A stretch of DNA of 64,000 nucleotides from Pelagibacterium lentulum. GTDB taxonomy: Bacteria; Pseudomonadota; Alphaproteobacteria; Rhizobiales; Devosiaceae. The notes beneath the pieces are model-generated. The model worked only from the letters and a program-made list of their open reading frames with translations, was not told where the DNA came from and ran no database searches. Positions 1 to 8,259 of the stretch are shown piece after piece (position 1 is the first letter of the stretch; every line of letters begins with the position of its first letter). The stretch covers positions 1 through 64,000 of the forward strand of contig NZ_RZMW01000008.1 in NCBI RefSeq assembly GCF_003992625.1, read 5' to 3'. The position numbers and the translations under genes were made by a program.

Positions 1-16
1 TAGGGTCGAGACTCAA

Positions 17-442
17 TCATAGCCAATATGCGACTGCGGCCGCGAGCATGACAGCGGAAAGGTAATTCCGGGCGAGTTTGTCGTATCGTGTTGCGACACG
101 GCGGAAATCCTTGAGGCGGCAGAACGTGGCTTCGACACGCCAGCGGTCCTTGTAGCGCTTCTCATCGTAACGGATTATGCGCTTGCGGTTCTTGCGGCCA
201 GGGATCACGGGGATAGTGTTCTGGCTGCGCAGAGTGGTCCGAAGTCGATTGGCATCATATCCCCGGTCAGCGATGAGCCGCTTCATGCCCATCGTATGAG
301 TGATGAGCAGATCGGCACCCGTCATGTCCGAGGCGTTGCCGGGCGTCAGGATGAGGCGGAGCGGCCTTCCCAGAACATCGACGAGCGCGTGGACCTTGGT
401 GGTCCGGCCACCACGCGAGATGCCAATGGCATTGGCTTTCGC
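17..442 (-). CDS. IS5/IS427-type transposase, downstream frame (orfB)
   Basis: C-terminal part of the transposase. It is open from the slip site and is most naturally made as a -1 fusion with the upstream frame. It has no good start of its own; an internal ATG at 325 lies within conserved sequence. Visible family features are KVHALVDVLGRPLRL just after the slip, LIADRGYDANRLR with the second catalytic Asp, and WRVEATFCRLKDFRR with the catalytic Glu, followed by a hydrophobic C-terminus. This is established behaviour for IS427-group elements, so I read it as a programmed frameshift and not as a broken gene. Confidence 0.85.
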   Translation of the reverse strand, partial: AKANAIGISRGGRTTKVHALVDVLGRPLRLILTPGNASDMTGADLLITHTMGMKRLIADRGYDANRLRTTLRSQNTIPVIPGRKNRKRIIRYDEKRYKDRWRVEATFCRLKDFRRVATRYDKLARNYLSAVMLAAAVAYWL

Positions 443-771
443 CCCCCTTTTCCCCCGCCTGCACAGCGATGGGCCTTGATATAGCTGCTGTCGATCTGGG
501 CTGTTTCGGCTATCCAGCCCTGTTCGGTTAACGCGGCCAGGATGCGTGCCCAGATGCCGCGACGGCTCCAGCGGTTCCAGCGATTATAAACGGTTGTCGC
601 AGGGCCATACTCGACAGGGCAATCAACCCAGCGCCCGCCGCACTTGAGCATATGTATAATTCCCGAAATCACCCGCCGGTCATTAACCCGGCGCGCCCCA
701 GGTTGGTTCTGAGGGAGGTGCGGCTCAATGGCCGCCCATGCTTCATCGCTCAACCAAAACAGTCTGCTCAT
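346..771 (-). CDS. IS5/IS427-type transposase, upstream frame (orfA)
   Basis: N-terminal part of the transposase, 141 residues when read alone. The ATG at 771 follows GGAGG with a 5-base spacer, which favours it over the TTG one codon upstream. The N-terminal region (LSDEAWAAIEPHLP) is the DUF4096-type domain found in these transposases, and QIDSSYIKAHR carries the first catalytic Asp. The frame is conserved up to the run GGGGGAAAAGGGGGG (minus strand, plus coordinates 442-456); after it the sequence becomes nonsense and ends at 346. A -1 slip there joins it to the downstream frame and gives a protein of about 251 residues, the usual size for this group. Confidence 0.85.
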   Translation of the reverse strand: MSRLFWLSDEAWAAIEPHLPQNQPGARRVNDRRVISGIIHMLKCGGRWVDCPVEYGPATTVYNRWNRWSRRGIWARILAALTEQGWIAETAQIDSSYIKAHRCAGGGKGGRKPMPLASRVVAGPPRSTRSSMFWEGRSASS

Positions 772-1002
772 CAACGCCTCCAGCTCAATCCAAAGCCAAA
801 GAATCTGATTTGCAGCATCTATTCAATAAGCTGATTGGGTTTGGACCCTAAGATTGTTTCTTTGCAAATAGTAGAATGCAGGCGACAAAACGGTGCAACT
901 ATAATTGTCCCGTTTATTGGAGTATGGGCACGACATGGCCAACAAGCTTCAGGTTTGTTGCGCGATAAACACACATTGTGCGCAATTGGGCGCTGCCGGT
1001 AC

Positions 1003-1033
1003 AAAAAAAGCGCCGCCGGATATGGCAGCGCTT
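1003..1033 (-). terminator. Rho-independent terminator of the small gene at 1063-1275
   Basis: On the minus strand AAGCGCTGCC, a 6-base loop and GGCGGCGCTT form a 10-bp stem with one mismatch, followed directly by a run of T. It lies about 30 bases after the stop codon of the small minus-strand gene, which supports that gene being real. Confidence 0.85.
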
Positions 1034-1062
1034 CAATAACTATTTCAAGATGCCGAAAGACA

Positions 1063-1275
1063 TCAGTTTCGGAACTTGCGCCATGAATTGCGCATTGGGC
1101 GGAAAAAGTCGGCGATTGTATCGGAAATGTCGCCGCGCAAATCCTGATAGATGCCCGAAACCATCTCAAACAGTTCGAGCATTGCCGTGCGGAACGGTTT
1201 ACTGGGTTCCATATCTTTCACGTCTTGTTTCTGAAGTATGGAGTTGGTCTGCCGTGCGGAATTGATCCGGGTCAT
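1063..1275 (-). CDS. Small hypothetical protein, 70 residues
   Basis: I do not recognise a family. The protein is hydrophilic and basic at its C-terminus (MRNSWRKFRN), with a probable amphipathic helix in the middle (FRTAMLELFEMVSGIYQDLRG). There is no signal peptide or membrane segment. The start is taken as the ATG at 1275 because GAGGGAGGG lies 6 bases upstream; an ATG two codons earlier would sit on that ribosome binding site. A strong intrinsic terminator follows the stop. A CtrA-like half site TTAACCAT lies upstream at 1300-1307. The charged, helical style recalls small alphaproteobacterial regulators, but no function can be assigned. Confidence 0.65.
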   Translation of the reverse strand: MTRINSARQTNSILQKQDVKDMEPSKPFRTAMLELFEMVSGIYQDLRGDISDTIADFFRPMRNSWRKFRN

Positions 1276-1299
1276 ACGCATCCCTCCCTCGTCGTCGCC

Positions 1300-1307
1300 A
1301 TGGTTAA
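1300..1307 (-). promoter_or_regulatory. Possible CtrA half site (TTAACCAT)
   Basis: Reading the minus strand, ATATTAACCATGG contains the 8-mer TTAACCAT, a known CtrA half-site form in alphaproteobacteria. It lies 25 bases upstream of the start of the small minus-strand gene. One 8-mer can occur by chance, and no full TTAA-N7-TTAA site is present. Confidence 0.25.
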
Positions 1308-1487
1308 TATATGATGATACCAAAACGGTATTTTCAAGAACAATGCATAAATTGCAGGCAAGGTTCCGCCGCAAAGGACTGAGCCTGCCTGCAGAGGGCG
1401 ACCAAACTGCTTGCGAAAGCCCGAGGGCAGCGCTATTGACCAAGGGCGAACAGACTCTCACGAGACGCACGAAGAAGGCACCAGACA

Positions 1488-2141
1488 ATGCAAGATTTCG
1501 CACGCGCACGCCGGACCATGGTGGACAATCAATTGCGGACCAGCGCGATAACCAATTGGCGGATTCTGGACGTCATGAATCGTGTGCCACGGGAAATATT
1601 CGTGCCCGAAGCGCGCCGGGAGCTGAGCTATATTGACGATGCAATCGCTCTGTCCGAAACGCGGTCGATGCTCGCGCCGGCCGAATTTGCACGGCTTATC
1701 CAGCTTGCGGAAATCGGCGGTGACGATGTGATCCTCGATGTGGGCTGCGGAACCGGGTATTCCTGCGCCGTGCTTGCCGGGCTCGGCAATGCCGTTGTCG
1801 GGCTGGAAAGCGATGAGGCTCTTGTCGCAACGGCCAACGATACGCTGGCATCCCTCGATATAGGCAATGCCGCCGTGGTCGCCGGGCCGTTGGACCAGGG
1901 CGTGGCAAAGGAAGCGCCATTCGACGTGATTATCGTTGAAGGCGCGGTGGAAATCGTCCCACAGACGCTATTCGATCAATTGCGCGATGGCGGACGGCTT
2001 GTTGCCGTCGTCGGGCAGGGTAATGCTGCGATCGCCCATCTTTATGTTCGGCATGGGGACGAAATTTTCTCGCGCACCGCGTTCAATGCCAGCTTGCCGG
2101 CTATTGCCGGTTTTTCCCGGCCGGCAGAATTTCAGTTCTGA
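1488..2141 (+). CDS. Protein-L-isoaspartate O-methyltransferase family protein (PIMT-like)
   Basis: 217 residues with a PCMT/SAM-dependent methyltransferase fold. Motif I is ILDVGCGTGYSCAVLA (near residues 80-95) and VVGLESD is the acidic motif II. The N-terminus (ARRTMVDNQLRTSAITNWRILDVMNRVPREIFVP) is typical of the alphaproteobacterial branch encoded just before tolC. The region that in true PIMT reads Q-x-I-S-x-P, with the catalytic Ser, here reads ETRSMLAPAEF, so repair of isoaspartate is uncertain. A canonical Pcm lies at 22120-22782. tolC follows 158 bases downstream in the same direction. Overall family is certain; substrate is not. Confidence 0.85.
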   Translation: MQDFARARRTMVDNQLRTSAITNWRILDVMNRVPREIFVPEARRELSYIDDAIALSETRSMLAPAEFARLIQLAEIGGDDVILDVGCGTGYSCAVLAGLGNAVVGLESDEALVATANDTLASLDIGNAAVVAGPLDQGVAKEAPFDVIIVEGAVEIVPQTLFDQLRDGGRLVAVVGQGNAAIAHLYVRHGDEIFSRTAFNASLPAIAGFSRPAEFQF

Positions 2142-2299
2142 TGCAAAATCGGGCATTGGCTGGGTTGCCAAAGCCAAAGTGTTGCCGCGACACAACGAAC
2201 CGATCCGCCCGGACATTAAAATTTGTATAATTAGCGTGTTCGGCGTTGAAAGCGTGATGGGCGAGCACTAAGTTGGCCTCGCGCTGGAGGCGGTCAGTT

Positions 2300-3658
2300 A
2301 TGTCATTGTTTAAGTTCATTCGTTTTGGCGCTGTTGCGCTTGTGTTGACGGTCATGCCAGCGGGGGCGCAAGCGCAGTCGCTTAACGACGCACTGGCGCA
2401 TGCCTATTCCAATAATCCTGATATTGCCTCAGCCTTTATGTCTGTGCGTTCTGCGCGCGAGGCCATTCGCGTTGCGCAGGGCGGGCGATTGCCTACGATT
2501 GGGGCGGGAGCCTCTTTTGAGCAGACTTTTACGTTTCCAGGCGGGGGAAATGTCAATTACGGAACAACCGATCAGATCGGCCTGAACTACAATCAGACAT
2601 TGTTTGACAATTATGCCACCGACGCAGCGATCCGTGCCGCCGAGGCCAAGTACGACGCAGCCGTGCAGGGGGCGCGTAACACCGAACAGAACATTCTGCT
2701 CTCGGTGGCTACAGCATACTTCAATGTCGTAAGGGACAGCCGGATCGTCCAGATTCGCCAGGAAAATATCGGCTTTGTCCGTGCGCAGCTTCAATCGGCT
2801 CGCGACCGGCTCGAACTGGGCGAAGGTACGCAGCTCGACGTTGCGCAGGCGCAGGCCGGGCTGGCTCAGGCCGAGGCTGCGCATCTTGCGGCAATCAACA
2901 ATCTGCGGACCAGTGAAGCCAATTTCGAGCGCTACGTAGGGCGGCCACCGAGCGGGCTTTCTGGCTCTTACAATTTCGGCGGCCTGCTTCCCGGCTCACT
3001 CGACGGCGCGCTTGCCAATGCCACGTCCCGACATCCGGCTCTGCTTGCAACGCAGGCGCAAATTCGCGCCGCACAGCATGAAGCCGACGAAACCCGCGCC
3101 GGTTTCGGTCCCAATATTTCGCTCAGTGGTTCAATTGGTGCCGGCGGGTTTACAGGTGATGCCGTGGCGGGACAGGCACGTGTAGGCGTAAGCCTTTCTG
3201 TGCCCATCTACACGCCCCAGCGCGGCCCGGCGATGGAATTGGCCAATATCGGCCAGATACAGTCGGAGCTTCAAGCTTTTGCGACGCGCGATCAGGTTGT
3301 TGAGGCAGTGCGGCAGGCTTGGGCAGGTGTCCAGACATCGACATCTCAGATCGAGTCTGCGACCGCTGCGGTTGCTGCAAGTCGCTTGGCACTGCAGGCA
3401 ACAATAGACCAGAACGAGGTTGGGCAGGCGACCACGCTCGACGTGCTCGATGCACGGGCAAGTTTGCGCAATGTGGAGGAGACTTTGGTTTCAGCGCAGG
3501 CGCAACGGTCAATCGCTGGCTTCTCGCTAATCGCGGCGACCGGTAATCTTAGCGCGCAGTCCTTGGGCCTTGCCGTGCAGCCGCGCAATGTGGATGGCAC
3601 TCCGGTTGCAACGCCGGTACAAGCCGCTCCGACCGACGCGTGGGGCAATCTGCGTTAA
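2300..3658 (+). CDS. tolC: TolC family outer membrane channel protein
   Basis: 452 residues. The signal peptide (residues 1-25, ending AGAQA) is followed by two outer-membrane-efflux repeats (roughly 30-225 and 235-430) rich in Ala, Gln and Glu, as in the coiled tunnel helices of TolC. Family motifs include LNDALAHAYSNNPDI near the mature N-terminus and GLNYNQTLFD in a beta strand. The start at 2300 follows GGAGG (2286-2290); an upstream TTG at 2273 lacks such a site. It forms trimeric outer membrane channels used by type I secretion and RND/MFS efflux pumps. No pump genes are adjacent, so it is probably the shared housekeeping channel. Confidence 0.92.
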   Translation: MSLFKFIRFGAVALVLTVMPAGAQAQSLNDALAHAYSNNPDIASAFMSVRSAREAIRVAQGGRLPTIGAGASFEQTFTFPGGGNVNYGTTDQIGLNYNQTLFDNYATDAAIRAAEAKYDAAVQGARNTEQNILLSVATAYFNVVRDSRIVQIRQENIGFVRAQLQSARDRLELGEGTQLDVAQAQAGLAQAEAAHLAAINNLRTSEANFERYVGRPPSGLSGSYNFGGLLPGSLDGALANATSRHPALLATQAQIRAAQHEADETRAGFGPNISLSGSIGAGGFTGDAVAGQARVGVSLSVPIYTPQRGPAMELANIGQIQSELQAFATRDQVVEAVRQAWAGVQTSTSQIESATAAVAASRLALQATIDQNEVGQATTLDVLDARASLRNVEETLVSAQAQRSIAGFSLIAATGNLSAQSLGLAVQPRNVDGTPVATPVQAAPTDAWGNLR

Positions 3659-3754
3659 GCTGGGTCGGCTCTTTTCGTGGAAGGTCCGCTCAGGGTCAGA
3701 TCCATTCGTAATAATACCAATGTCAGGACGATCTCGCTCTGATTTCCGTGGAAG

Positions 3755-3785
3755 ACGGGGGCGAGCAAGCAATTGCCCCGTTTCT
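3755..3785 (+). terminator. Possible terminator after tolC
   Basis: ACGGGGGC and GCCCCGT can pair (one bulge) across a 12-base loop and are followed by TTTC. The stem is short and the T-run weak. The rest of the 246-base tolC-popZ gap shows no gene. Confidence 0.35.
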
Positions 3786-3904
3786 TGCCGTAGTCAGTCG
3801 CGTTAATGTGTTGGAAAGCGAATCAATCGCGCCAGGTTTGGCGATGAGCGCTTTTTGTATAGAGTTTAGGCCGTAAGGGCGCGTTGAATATCGAAGGGGC
3901 AATC

Positions 3905-4669
3905 ATGAGTCAGCCGGCTTCCAAAGAACCGACAATGGACGAAATCCTTTCGTCAATCCGGCAGATTATCGCCGATGACGATGAACCTGCTGCACGCAAG
4001 GTTGCATCTGCTGCCCCGGCAAAACCCGCGCCGGCCAAGGCTGTGCCAGCAGCAGCCAAGCCGGAACCGGCGCCCATATCTGAGCCAGAGGCCAAGGCCG
4101 AGACCACTGCGCCAAAGCCTGTGGCAGTGATCGATCCGTTCAGCGATGACGACGACGAAGTGCAGCCTTTGGCGCTCTCGCCCGAGCAGATTATCGCCGA
4201 TGATGACGAAGCCGAAGAGGGGCCGGCCGGATTTGATATTCCCGAGGCGGAAATGCCGTCTCCGGCCAGCCTTGAAGCTGCCAACGAAGTTGCCCAAGGT
4301 AATGATTTGGCATTCGATGAATCCGAACTCAAGAATGATGTTATGCCAGTCGCTGCCAAGCCCGAGTCCGAAAAGCCCTCCAGCTTTGCCCATGCAGCAC
4401 CCATGCCGGATGCAACGCTAAGCGCCGACATGGCCAACGAACTGCTTGAACCGGCTACAAAGGCGGCGGTGCACAGCGCTTTTGCCAAGCTGGGCACGCC
4501 TTCCAAGCAAACATCCGATATGGCGCTCGGCGCCAGCGGCCTGACAATCGAAAATATGATCCGCGAGATGCTTCGTCCGATGCTCAAGGACTGGCTGGAA
4601 GAAAATCTGCCATCCATGGTAGAGCGGATGGTCGAGAAGGAAATCGAGCGGGTTTCCCGCGGCGGATAA
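3905..4669 (+). CDS. popZ: PopZ-type polar organizing protein (DUF2497)
   Basis: 254 residues. The N-terminus (KEPTMDEILSSIRQIIADDD) and the C-terminus (IENMIREMLRPMLKDWLEENLP, then MVERMVEKEIERV) are the two conserved helices of PopZ. Between them lies a long Pro/Ala/Glu-rich low-complexity linker, as in Caulobacter PopZ, whose disordered acidic segment tunes condensate formation. PopZ assembles at the cell pole and tethers the ParB-bound origin. The ATG at 3905 has GAAGGGG upstream; a TTG 21 bases earlier is less likely. The IIADDDE motif recurs near residue 97, an internal repeat in the linker. valS follows; tolC-popZ-valS is a common arrangement in this order. Confidence 0.93.
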   Translation: MSQPASKEPTMDEILSSIRQIIADDDEPAARKVASAAPAKPAPAKAVPAAAKPEPAPISEPEAKAETTAPKPVAVIDPFSDDDDEVQPLALSPEQIIADDDEAEEGPAGFDIPEAEMPSPASLEAANEVAQGNDLAFDESELKNDVMPVAAKPESEKPSSFAHAAPMPDATLSADMANELLEPATKAAVHSAFAKLGTPSKQTSDMALGASGLTIENMIREMLRPMLKDWLEENLPSMVERMVEKEIERVSRGG

Positions 4670-4740
4670 TCGAGACTTGATTGCGCCGGGTTGACTCACC
4701 CGCCGTGCTTGGCTTTACAGCTAAAGCGAGCGTAAATTGC

Positions 4741-4767
4741 CAACCCGCTCCGTTCAGGGGCGGGTTG
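4741..4767 (+). terminator. Hairpin between popZ and valS
   Basis: CAACCCGC and GCGGGTTG form a perfect 8-bp stem around an 11-base loop, followed by TTC. It is a likely but T-poor terminator for popZ. Confidence 0.5.
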
Positions 4768-4792
4768 TTCACGTTATGGGTAAGTGGAAACG

Positions 4793-7609
4793 ATGATTGA
4801 AAAGACCTACGAACCGGCATCGGTTGAAGGGCGCATTTATGAGGCATGGGATCAAGCGGGCGCATTTGCCGCTGGAGCAGGCAGCAAGCCGGGTGCCGAA
4901 AGCTATTCTATCGTAATTCCACCCCCGAACGTGACAGGCTCGCTGCATATCGGGCACGCGCTCAACAATACCATTCAGGACGTTCTCGCTCGTTTTGCCC
5001 GTATGCAGGGCAAGAATGTTCTCTGGCAGCCAGGCATGGACCATGCGGGGATTGCAACGCAGATGGTTGTCGAGCGCAGGCTTATGGAAGCCCAGCAGCC
5101 CTCCCGGCGCGATATGGGACGGAAAGCCTTTGTCGAAAAGGTCTGGGAATGGAAGGCCGAAAGCGGCGGCACCATTCTTAATCAGCTCAAGCGCCTCGGT
5201 GCATCGTGTGATTGGTCACGCGAGCGTTTCACCATGGATGAGGGCCTGTCCAAGGCTGTGCTCAAGGTCTTTGTTCAATTGCACAGGGAAGGACTGATCT
5301 ATCGCGACAAGCGGTTGGTCAACTGGGATCCGCAATTTGAAACCGCCATTTCCGATCTCGAAGTCGAGAATCTCGAAGTCGAGGGTCATATGTGGCATTT
5401 CAAATACCCGCTGGCTGGCGGCGAAACCTATCGCTATGTCGAAAAAGACGCGGATGGGAATATCATTGTCGACGAAGAGCGCGACTATATTTCGATTGCA
5501 ACGACGCGGCCCGAAACCATGCTTGGCGATGGCGCCGTCGCGGTGCATCCCGATGACGAGCGCTATGCACCAATCGTCGGCAAGCTCTGCGAAATTCCGG
5601 TTGGGCCAAAAGAGCACCGACGGCTGATCCCGATCATCACCGACGAATATCCCGATCCCGAGTTCGGGTCCGGTGCGGTGAAGATTACCGGCGCCCACGA
5701 CTTCAACGACTACGAAGTTGCGCGGCGGGGCAATATCCCGATGTATTCGCTGATGGATGCTAAAGGCTCAATGCGCGCGGACGGCGCGCCTTACGCGGAG
5801 CAGGCGGCAATCGCGCGGCAGATTGCAGAGGGTAAGATCGAATTCGATACCAAAATGGTCTCGGAAATGAACCTTGTTCCCGATGAGTATCGGGGACTCG
5901 ACCGTTTTGTTGCGCGCAAGCGCGTTATTGCCGATATCGATGCCGAAGGGCTGATGGTACAGGTCGAGGACAAAAAGATCATGCAGCCATTCGGTGATCG
6001 GTCCAAGGTTGTCATCGAACCGTTTCTGACCGATCAGTGGTTTGTCAATGCCGAGGTTCTGGCGCAGCCGGCGCTGGCGTCCGTACGCGAAGGCCGCACA
6101 CGGTTCGTTCCAAGGAATTGGGAAAACACCTATTTTGCGTGGCTGGACAATATTCAGCCCTGGTGTATCTCGCGGCAGTTGTGGTGGGGACACCAGATCC
6201 CTGCATGGTATGGGCCGGACGGGCATATTTTCGTCGAGGAAAGCGAAGAGGCGGCACTGGCCGCCGCCAAGGCTCATTATGGTGCAGAAACGGCGCTGGA
6301 GCGCGATCCTGACGTTCTGGACACTTGGTTCTCATCCGCGCTGTGGCCCTTTTCAACAATGGGTTGGCCGGACGAAACACCGGAGCTGAAAACCTATTAT
6401 CCCACGACCGATCTCGTGACGGGCTTTGACATCATCTTTTTCTGGGTCGCCAGGATGATGATGTTCGGTATGCATTTCATGGGTGAAGAGCCGTTTGCCA
6501 ATGTCTATGTCCATGCTCTCGTTCGCGATGAGAAGGGGCAAAAGATGAGCAAGTCCAAGGGGAACGTGATTGATCCTCTTGGATTGGTAGAGGAATATGG
6601 TGCCGATGCAACCCGGTTTACACTGGCCGCGATGGCGGCGCAGGGGCGTGACCTCAAGCTCTCTATGAGCCGGGTCGAAGGCTATCGCAATTTTGTCACC
6701 AAGCTCTGGAATGCCGCCCGATTTCTTGAGATGAACCAATGTGTCCGCGTTGAAGGCTTCGATCCTTATGCAGTGACAAGTTCGCTCAACAAGTGGATCG
6801 CGGGCTCAACCGCTCAGGCCGTCGCTGATGTGACGCGGGCGATTCAGGATTACAAGTTCAATGAAGCGGCCAATGCCGCCTATGACTTTGTCTGGGGCAC
6901 GTTCTGCGACTGGTTCGTCGAACTGGCAAAGCCGGTGTTCATGGGCGAGGATGAGGCCGCTAAAGCGGAAACGCGGGCAACGGCAGCTTGGGCGCTGGAT
7001 CAGATTCTCAAGGTCTTGCATCCCTTCATGCCATTCGTGACCGAGGAACTCTGGGCAGAGACTGGTAAGGCCGGCCCGGCGCGCGACGGCTTCCTTATGC
7101 TTTCGGATTGGCCCGATCTAAAGGGGCTCGAGTTTGCCGAAGCGGATGCGGAAATGGGTTGGCTGCTTGAGGTCATTTCCGCGATCCGATCGGTGCGCAC
7201 CGAAATGAATGTCCCTGCGGGCGCCAAGGTGCCACTCGCAGTTGTCGGTGGGGATAAGACGACCGAAAACCGGATTGAGACGCATCGGGCAGCCATAGGG
7301 CGATTGGCGCGCGTGGAAACCATTGCGCTTGACGATGCTGTGCCGGAAGGCTCCGCGCAGTTTGTTGTCGGTGAAGCGACGTGGGCGCTGCCGCTTGCCG
7401 GGGTTATCGATATCGAGGCGGAAAAGCTGCGGCTGGGCAAGGATCTCAAAAAGTTGGATGGAGAGATCACCGGGCTGGAGAAAAAACTGGGCAACGAGCA
7501 GTTTCTTGCCAAGGCGCCAGACGAGGTTGTCGCCGAGCAGCGGGAGCGTCTGGAGGAAGCCAGAGCACGGCGCGACAAGATCCAATCGGCGCTCGAGCGT
7601 TTGCGTTAA
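4793..7609 (+). CDS. valS: Valyl-tRNA synthetase
   Basis: 938 residues, a full-length class I aminoacyl-tRNA synthetase that charges tRNA-Val. The HIGH signature is at residues 52-55 within PPPNVTGSLHIGHALN, and KMSKS is at 584-588. The CP1 editing domain lies between them (TTRPETMLGD), followed by the anticodon-binding domain and the C-terminal coiled coil (EKLRLGKDLKKLDGEITGLE) typical of ValRS. The ATG at 4793 is preferred; a GTG three codons upstream is in frame. It is probably transcribed alone, with a long hairpin downstream. Confidence 0.97.
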   Translation: MIEKTYEPASVEGRIYEAWDQAGAFAAGAGSKPGAESYSIVIPPPNVTGSLHIGHALNNTIQDVLARFARMQGKNVLWQPGMDHAGIATQMVVERRLMEAQQPSRRDMGRKAFVEKVWEWKAESGGTILNQLKRLGASCDWSRERFTMDEGLSKAVLKVFVQLHREGLIYRDKRLVNWDPQFETAISDLEVENLEVEGHMWHFKYPLAGGETYRYVEKDADGNIIVDEERDYISIATTRPETMLGDGAVAVHPDDERYAPIVGKLCEIPVGPKEHRRLIPIITDEYPDPEFGSGAVKITGAHDFNDYEVARRGNIPMYSLMDAKGSMRADGAPYAEQAAIARQIAEGKIEFDTKMVSEMNLVPDEYRGLDRFVARKRVIADIDAEGLMVQVEDKKIMQPFGDRSKVVIEPFLTDQWFVNAEVLAQPALASVREGRTRFVPRNWENTYFAWLDNIQPWCISRQLWWGHQIPAWYGPDGHIFVEESEEAALAAAKAHYGAETALERDPDVLDTWFSSALWPFSTMGWPDETPELKTYYPTTDLVTGFDIIFFWVARMMMFGMHFMGEEPFANVYVHALVRDEKGQKMSKSKGNVIDPLGLVEEYGADATRFTLAAMAAQGRDLKLSMSRVEGYRNFVTKLWNAARFLEMNQCVRVEGFDPYAVTSSLNKWIAGSTAQAVADVTRAIQDYKFNEAANAAYDFVWGTFCDWFVELAKPVFMGEDEAAKAETRATAAWALDQILKVLHPFMPFVTEELWAETGKAGPARDGFLMLSDWPDLKGLEFAEADAEMGWLLEVISAIRSVRTEMNVPAGAKVPLAVVGGDKTTENRIETHRAAIGRLARVETIALDDAVPEGSAQFVVGEATWALPLAGVIDIEAEKLRLGKDLKKLDGEITGLEKKLGNEQFLAKAPDEVVAEQRERLEEARARRDKIQSALERLR

Positions 7610-7638
7610 CGATCCTGTTCCAACATTGATGAATTGAT

Positions 7639-7669
7639 CGGGACCTGTGCCAGAACGGCGCAGGTCCCG
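7639..7669 (+). terminator. Terminator-like hairpin after valS
   Basis: CGGGACCTGTGCC and GGCGCAGGTCCCG form a 13-bp stem (one G-T mismatch) with loop AGAAC, 30 bases after valS. No long T-run follows. Confidence 0.55.
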
Positions 7670-8259
7670 AACGCATTTGTGGCAAATTTACTACAGTTGT
7701 CGAAGAGTCTCGACAGGCTGGCCGCGAGTCACAATTCGCTAACCGGCAATGCCACAATCTTACCCTAAACGCGCCGGAGAACGTTGTGCGGGTGGGCGGA
7801 TTTTTGATGCAATGGGCAAGTATGCCCAATGCGCAATCACAAATTGGCCTGTCCTGTGAGCTTGGCACGTTGCGAAGAGCGAAAATCTTCGTTGGCGCCA
7901 GGAAGGAGCAGGGTATGAACCAATTGGCAAGAGCATCTTATCCGGCAGGCTTTGCGGCTGCGGATAGGAAGTATGCCGATGGTGAGCGGACGGTGCGCCC
8001 GATTTGCTCTAATCCAGACACAATGCCGCGGTATGATGGCTCAGAGACCCGGAAAAGTGGCATTTTTGCCGCTCATCAGCACGAAGCCATGTTGGTGATG
8101 CACAAAGCGCTGCTCAAAAAGCCGGGCTTATATAAGAATAAAATAAACAGGTTGGCGGCAGGCAGCTTTTCTGTCGCGATACATGAGATGGTAAAAGTAT
8201 CCAGCCGGTATCGGGCCAATGTTGGTCTGGCGTTGCGGCAGGGATTGAGAAGGTATGTG
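7670..8259 (+). other. Long leader or possible N-terminal extension of the ExoR-like gene
   Basis: A 590-base stretch with no independent gene that I can support. The reading frame of the ExoR-like gene stays open here from 7786, and an ATG at 7915 has a strong AAGGAG site 6 bases upstream, so translation from 7915 would add 115 residues before the signal peptide. Codon choice in 7915-8259 is poor (AGA, AGG, ATA, TTA), and an AT-rich segment (TTATATAAGAATAAAATAAAC, 8127-8147) looks more like a promoter. The added residues match no domain I know. Confidence 0.4.

Larger units (their letters stand above)
3..848 (-). mobile_element. IS5-family insertion sequence, IS427-type, complete
   Basis: A complete insertion sequence of about 846 bp. 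The left end GGGTCGAGACTCAATCA and the inverted right end GGGTCCAAACCCAATCA match at 14 of 17 positions, and both outer flanks are TA (1-2 and 849-850), as expected for a two-base TA target duplication. Inside lie two overlapping minus-strand frames that together encode one DDE transposase. Size, ends, duplication and frameshift organisation fit the IS427 group of the IS5 family. Nothing looks decayed, so the copy may be active or recent. The element starts two bases from the window edge, so the gene on its other side cannot be seen. Confidence 0.9.

Noticed and set aside
345-346. IS transposase as a pseudogene because of two frames
   Set aside because: The frames overlap at a slippery run, and a -1 shift restores a full-length transposase as normal for IS427-group elements.
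835-1086. Short plus-strand frame after the insertion sequence
   Set aside because: It starts within the IS end, crosses a terminator and the end of the small minus-strand gene, and shows no coding features.
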